Assembly: GCF_001426505.1 (NCBI RefSeq)
Contig: NZ_LMEV01000018.1
Span: forward strand, 18,802-82,801
DNA: 64,000 nt
From: Variovorax sp. Root473
GTDB taxonomy: Bacteria; Pseudomonadota; Gammaproteobacteria; Burkholderiales; Burkholderiaceae_C
Reading direction: 5' to 3'
Shown here: piece after piece, positions 62,603-64,000 of the stretch
How the letters are laid out: every line of letters begins with the position of its first letter
Numbering within the stretch: the stretch's first letter is position 1
Made by a program: the position numbers and the translations under genes
Notes under the pieces: model-generated
What the model saw: only the letters and a program-made list of their open reading frames with translations
The model's database searches: none
Told to the model about the DNA's origin: nothing

Positions 62603-64000
62603 ATGACACCCTCTCCCCGCCTCCCCGTGCTTCAGCGGCGCCTCATGGCCTCGCTGTGCGTCGCAGCGTTGTTCATTGCAGGCTGCGACAAGCCCGCACC
62701 GCCTCCTCCAGCCGCTGCTGAAGCACCAGCCACGGCACCATCGGCACCCGCGCCCGCTGCGGCCCCGGTGCCGGCCGCCTACACACCGCCGTCGGCCGAG
62801 CAGCTCTACCAGCTGGTCGCGCCGATCGCGCTCTACCCCGACAAGCTCGTCGCGCAGGTCCTGGCCGGCGCCACCTATCCCGAGCAGATCACCGCGGCGC
62901 ACGACTGGCTGCAACAGAACCGCTCGCTCAAGGCCGGCCCGCTCGCCGATGCGGCCAACCAGCAGTCGTGGGACCCGAGCGTGAAGTCGCTGACCGCGTT
63001 CCGGCCCGTGATGGAGCAGATGGCCGGCAACATCGCGTGGACCGAATCGCTGGGCAAGGCCTACTACAACGACCCAGCCGACGTGATGAACGCGATCCAG
63101 GTGATGCGCCAGCGCGCCTCGAAGGCCGGCCGCCTCAAGAACAACGACAAGCTGCGCGTGGCGCGCGCCGCGCCGCCGTCCAACTACACGCCCGCGCCCG
63201 ACATGCAGCCCGCGTACGCGGGCCCCATGGTGATCGAGCCGCCCGAAGAGTTCATCACCATCGAGCCTGTGCAGCCCGACGTGGTGTACGTGCCGCGCTA
63301 CGACCCGCAGGTGGTGTACGACATGCCCGTGCCCGTCTACCCCGGCTATGCCTATGCACCGCCACCCCCACCACCCGAGCCCGGCTACAGCCGCGGCCAG
63401 GTGGCCGCCGTCGGCGCCCTCGCCTTTGGCAGCGGCGTGATCGTCGGCTCGGCGCTGGAGCGCCACGGCTGGGGCTGGAATGCGTGGAACATGAACTGGG
63501 GCGCACCGCGCTGGCGCGACCGTGCCGCACCGCCGCCGCCCGCCTACCGGCCTGCAGTCGTCTACAACAACAGCACGTACGTCTCGCGCTCGACCACGGT
63601 CGTCAACAACGTGCGCAACGTCTACAACAACAACTACGGTGGCGATCGCAACGGGCCGCCACCGGGTGTGGCGGCATGGCAGGCGGCGCAGCAACAACAG
63701 CAGCAGCAAGCACGCGCCCAACAGCAACAGCAACAGCAGGCGCTGATGCAGCAGCAGGTGGCACAGAACCAGTTGCGCGAACAGCAGCAGGCACAACAGG
63801 AGCAGGCACGCCGCCAGCAGCAAGCGCAGCAGGAACAAGCTGTGCGACAGCGCCAGGACCAGCAAGAGCAGGCCCGACGCCAGCAGATGCAGCAGCAGGC
63901 AGCACAGAACCAGCAGCGCCAGCAGCAACAGGCGCAACAGGAGCAGGCACGCCGCCAGCAGCAAGCGCAACAGGAGCAGGCACTGCGGCAACGCCAGGAC
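62603..64000 (+). CDS. DUF3300 lipoprotein with Gln/Arg-rich repeats (runs off the window)
   Basis: At least 466 residues, open to the last base. A lipobox (LFIAGC, Cys near residue 29) predicts a lipoprotein, followed by a Pro/Ala linker. The DUF3300 domain spans about 55-275 (YQLVAPIALYPDKLVAQVLAGATYPEQI). PDVVYVPRYDPQVVYD and NMNWGAPRWR are family motifs. The C-terminal 115 or more residues are Gln-, Ala- and Arg-rich with a 47-residue repeat, likely coiled coil. AGGA precedes the ATG at 62603. DUF3300 function is not known to me. Confidence 0.85.
   Translation, partial: MTPSPRLPVLQRRLMASLCVAALFIAGCDKPAPPPPAAAEAPATAPSAPAPAAAPVPAAYTPPSAEQLYQLVAPIALYPDKLVAQVLAGATYPEQITAAHDWLQQNRSLKAGPLADAANQQSWDPSVKSLTAFRPVMEQMAGNIAWTESLGKAYYNDPADVMNAIQVMRQRASKAGRLKNNDKLRVARAAPPSNYTPAPDMQPAYAGPMVIEPPEEFITIEPVQPDVVYVPRYDPQVVYDMPVPVYPGYAYAPPPPPPEPGYSRGQVAAVGALAFGSGVIVGSALERHGWGWNAWNMNWGAPRWRDRAAPPPPAYRPAVVYNNSTYVSRSTTVVNNVRNVYNNNYGGDRNGPPPGVAAWQAAQQQQQQQARAQQQQQQQALMQQQVAQNQLREQQQAQQEQARRQQQAQQEQAVRQRQDQQEQARRQQMQQQAAQNQQRQQQQAQQEQARRQQQAQQEQALRQRQD
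63794..64000 (+). repeat. 141-base in-frame tandem repeat in the DUF3300 gene
   Basis: The block starting at 63794 (CAACAGGAGCAGGCACGCC) recurs at 63935, a period of 141 bases or 47 codons. The second copy is nearly complete before the window ends. The repeat encodes QEQARRQQQAQQEQ-type units, so its length may vary between strains by slippage. Confidence 0.8.

Noticed and set aside
62534..63991. A 485-residue Leu/Val-rich open frame on the minus strand opposite the DUF3300 gene.
   Set aside because: It is the shadow of CAG repeats (Gln codons) read backwards as Leu and Ala; no domain is visible.
63700..64000. Short direct repeats that could suggest a CRISPR array.
   Set aside because: They are in-frame Gln-codon repeats inside a coding region with no spacers of unique sequence and no cas genes.

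Overview
This window looks like chromosomal DNA from a Variovorax-type member of the Comamonadaceae (Burkholderiales). The basis is the very high GC content, tightly packed ATGA-overlapping genes, many ABC and TRAP uptake systems, and gene neighbourhoods typical of that family. No rRNA, tRNA, insertion sequence, phage or CRISPR array was found, and no gene-free stretch exceeds 300 bases. It reads as ordinary, metabolically versatile chromosome rather than a mobile island.

Layout. 0.1-6.7 kb: a CrcB fluoride channel, then a six-gene Mrp/Pha-type Na+(K+)/H+ antiporter operon with MrpA and MrpB fused. 6.7-13.1 kb: a TetR-controlled catabolic module of unknown substrate (NMT1/SsuA-like ABC uptake, an SDR-like protein without the catalytic Lys, a double GNAT protein and a DHDPS-family aldolase); two near-identical 17-bp sites flank the tetR gene. 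13.2-20.9 kb: a form II CO-dehydrogenase-like (AYRGAGR) cluster coxS-L-M-D-E-G plus an XdhC-family gene, with a divergent AcoR-like regulator that lacks the AAA+ domain. 22.2-31.1 kb: a branched-chain-type ABC transporter (livK-H-M-G-F) in one operon with an M20 amidohydrolase, an MlrC-like M81 protein and a small SnoaL-like protein, facing a GntR regulator. 31.1-35.1 kb: a LysR regulator divergent from an omega-amino acid:pyruvate aminotransferase and a (methyl)malonate-semialdehyde dehydrogenase, which together fit beta-alanine breakdown.

35.1-45.8 kb is the richest part: a phosphonate island. One arm (minus strand) runs gntR-phnA-phnY-phnZ-FAD oxidoreductase; the other (plus strand) runs phnS-phnT-phnUV-phnW. 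The core route is 2-aminoethylphosphonate (AEP) to phosphonoacetaldehyde to phosphonoacetate to acetate plus phosphate. A PhnZ-type HD oxygenase without its usual dioxygenase partner and a flavin amine oxidase appear to let related phosphonates enter. Two tandem TTGA-N6-TCAA palindromes lie between the arms.

45.8-64 kb: an MFS transporter, an EgtB/SenA-like protein with one predicted iron-ligand His changed to Arg, a TRAP transporter whose binding protein is convergent to its membrane subunits, the isoprenoid genes dxs-ispA with xseB, a Rieske oxygenase, a DMT permease, a sulfurtransferase, a small DUF2796/ABC/FtsX/DUF3299 system resembling the zinc-regulated Zrg genes, and the start of a DUF3300 lipoprotein with a Gln-rich repeat tail that runs off the window.

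All functional calls are from reading the sequence and knowledge of the families; no database search was run.
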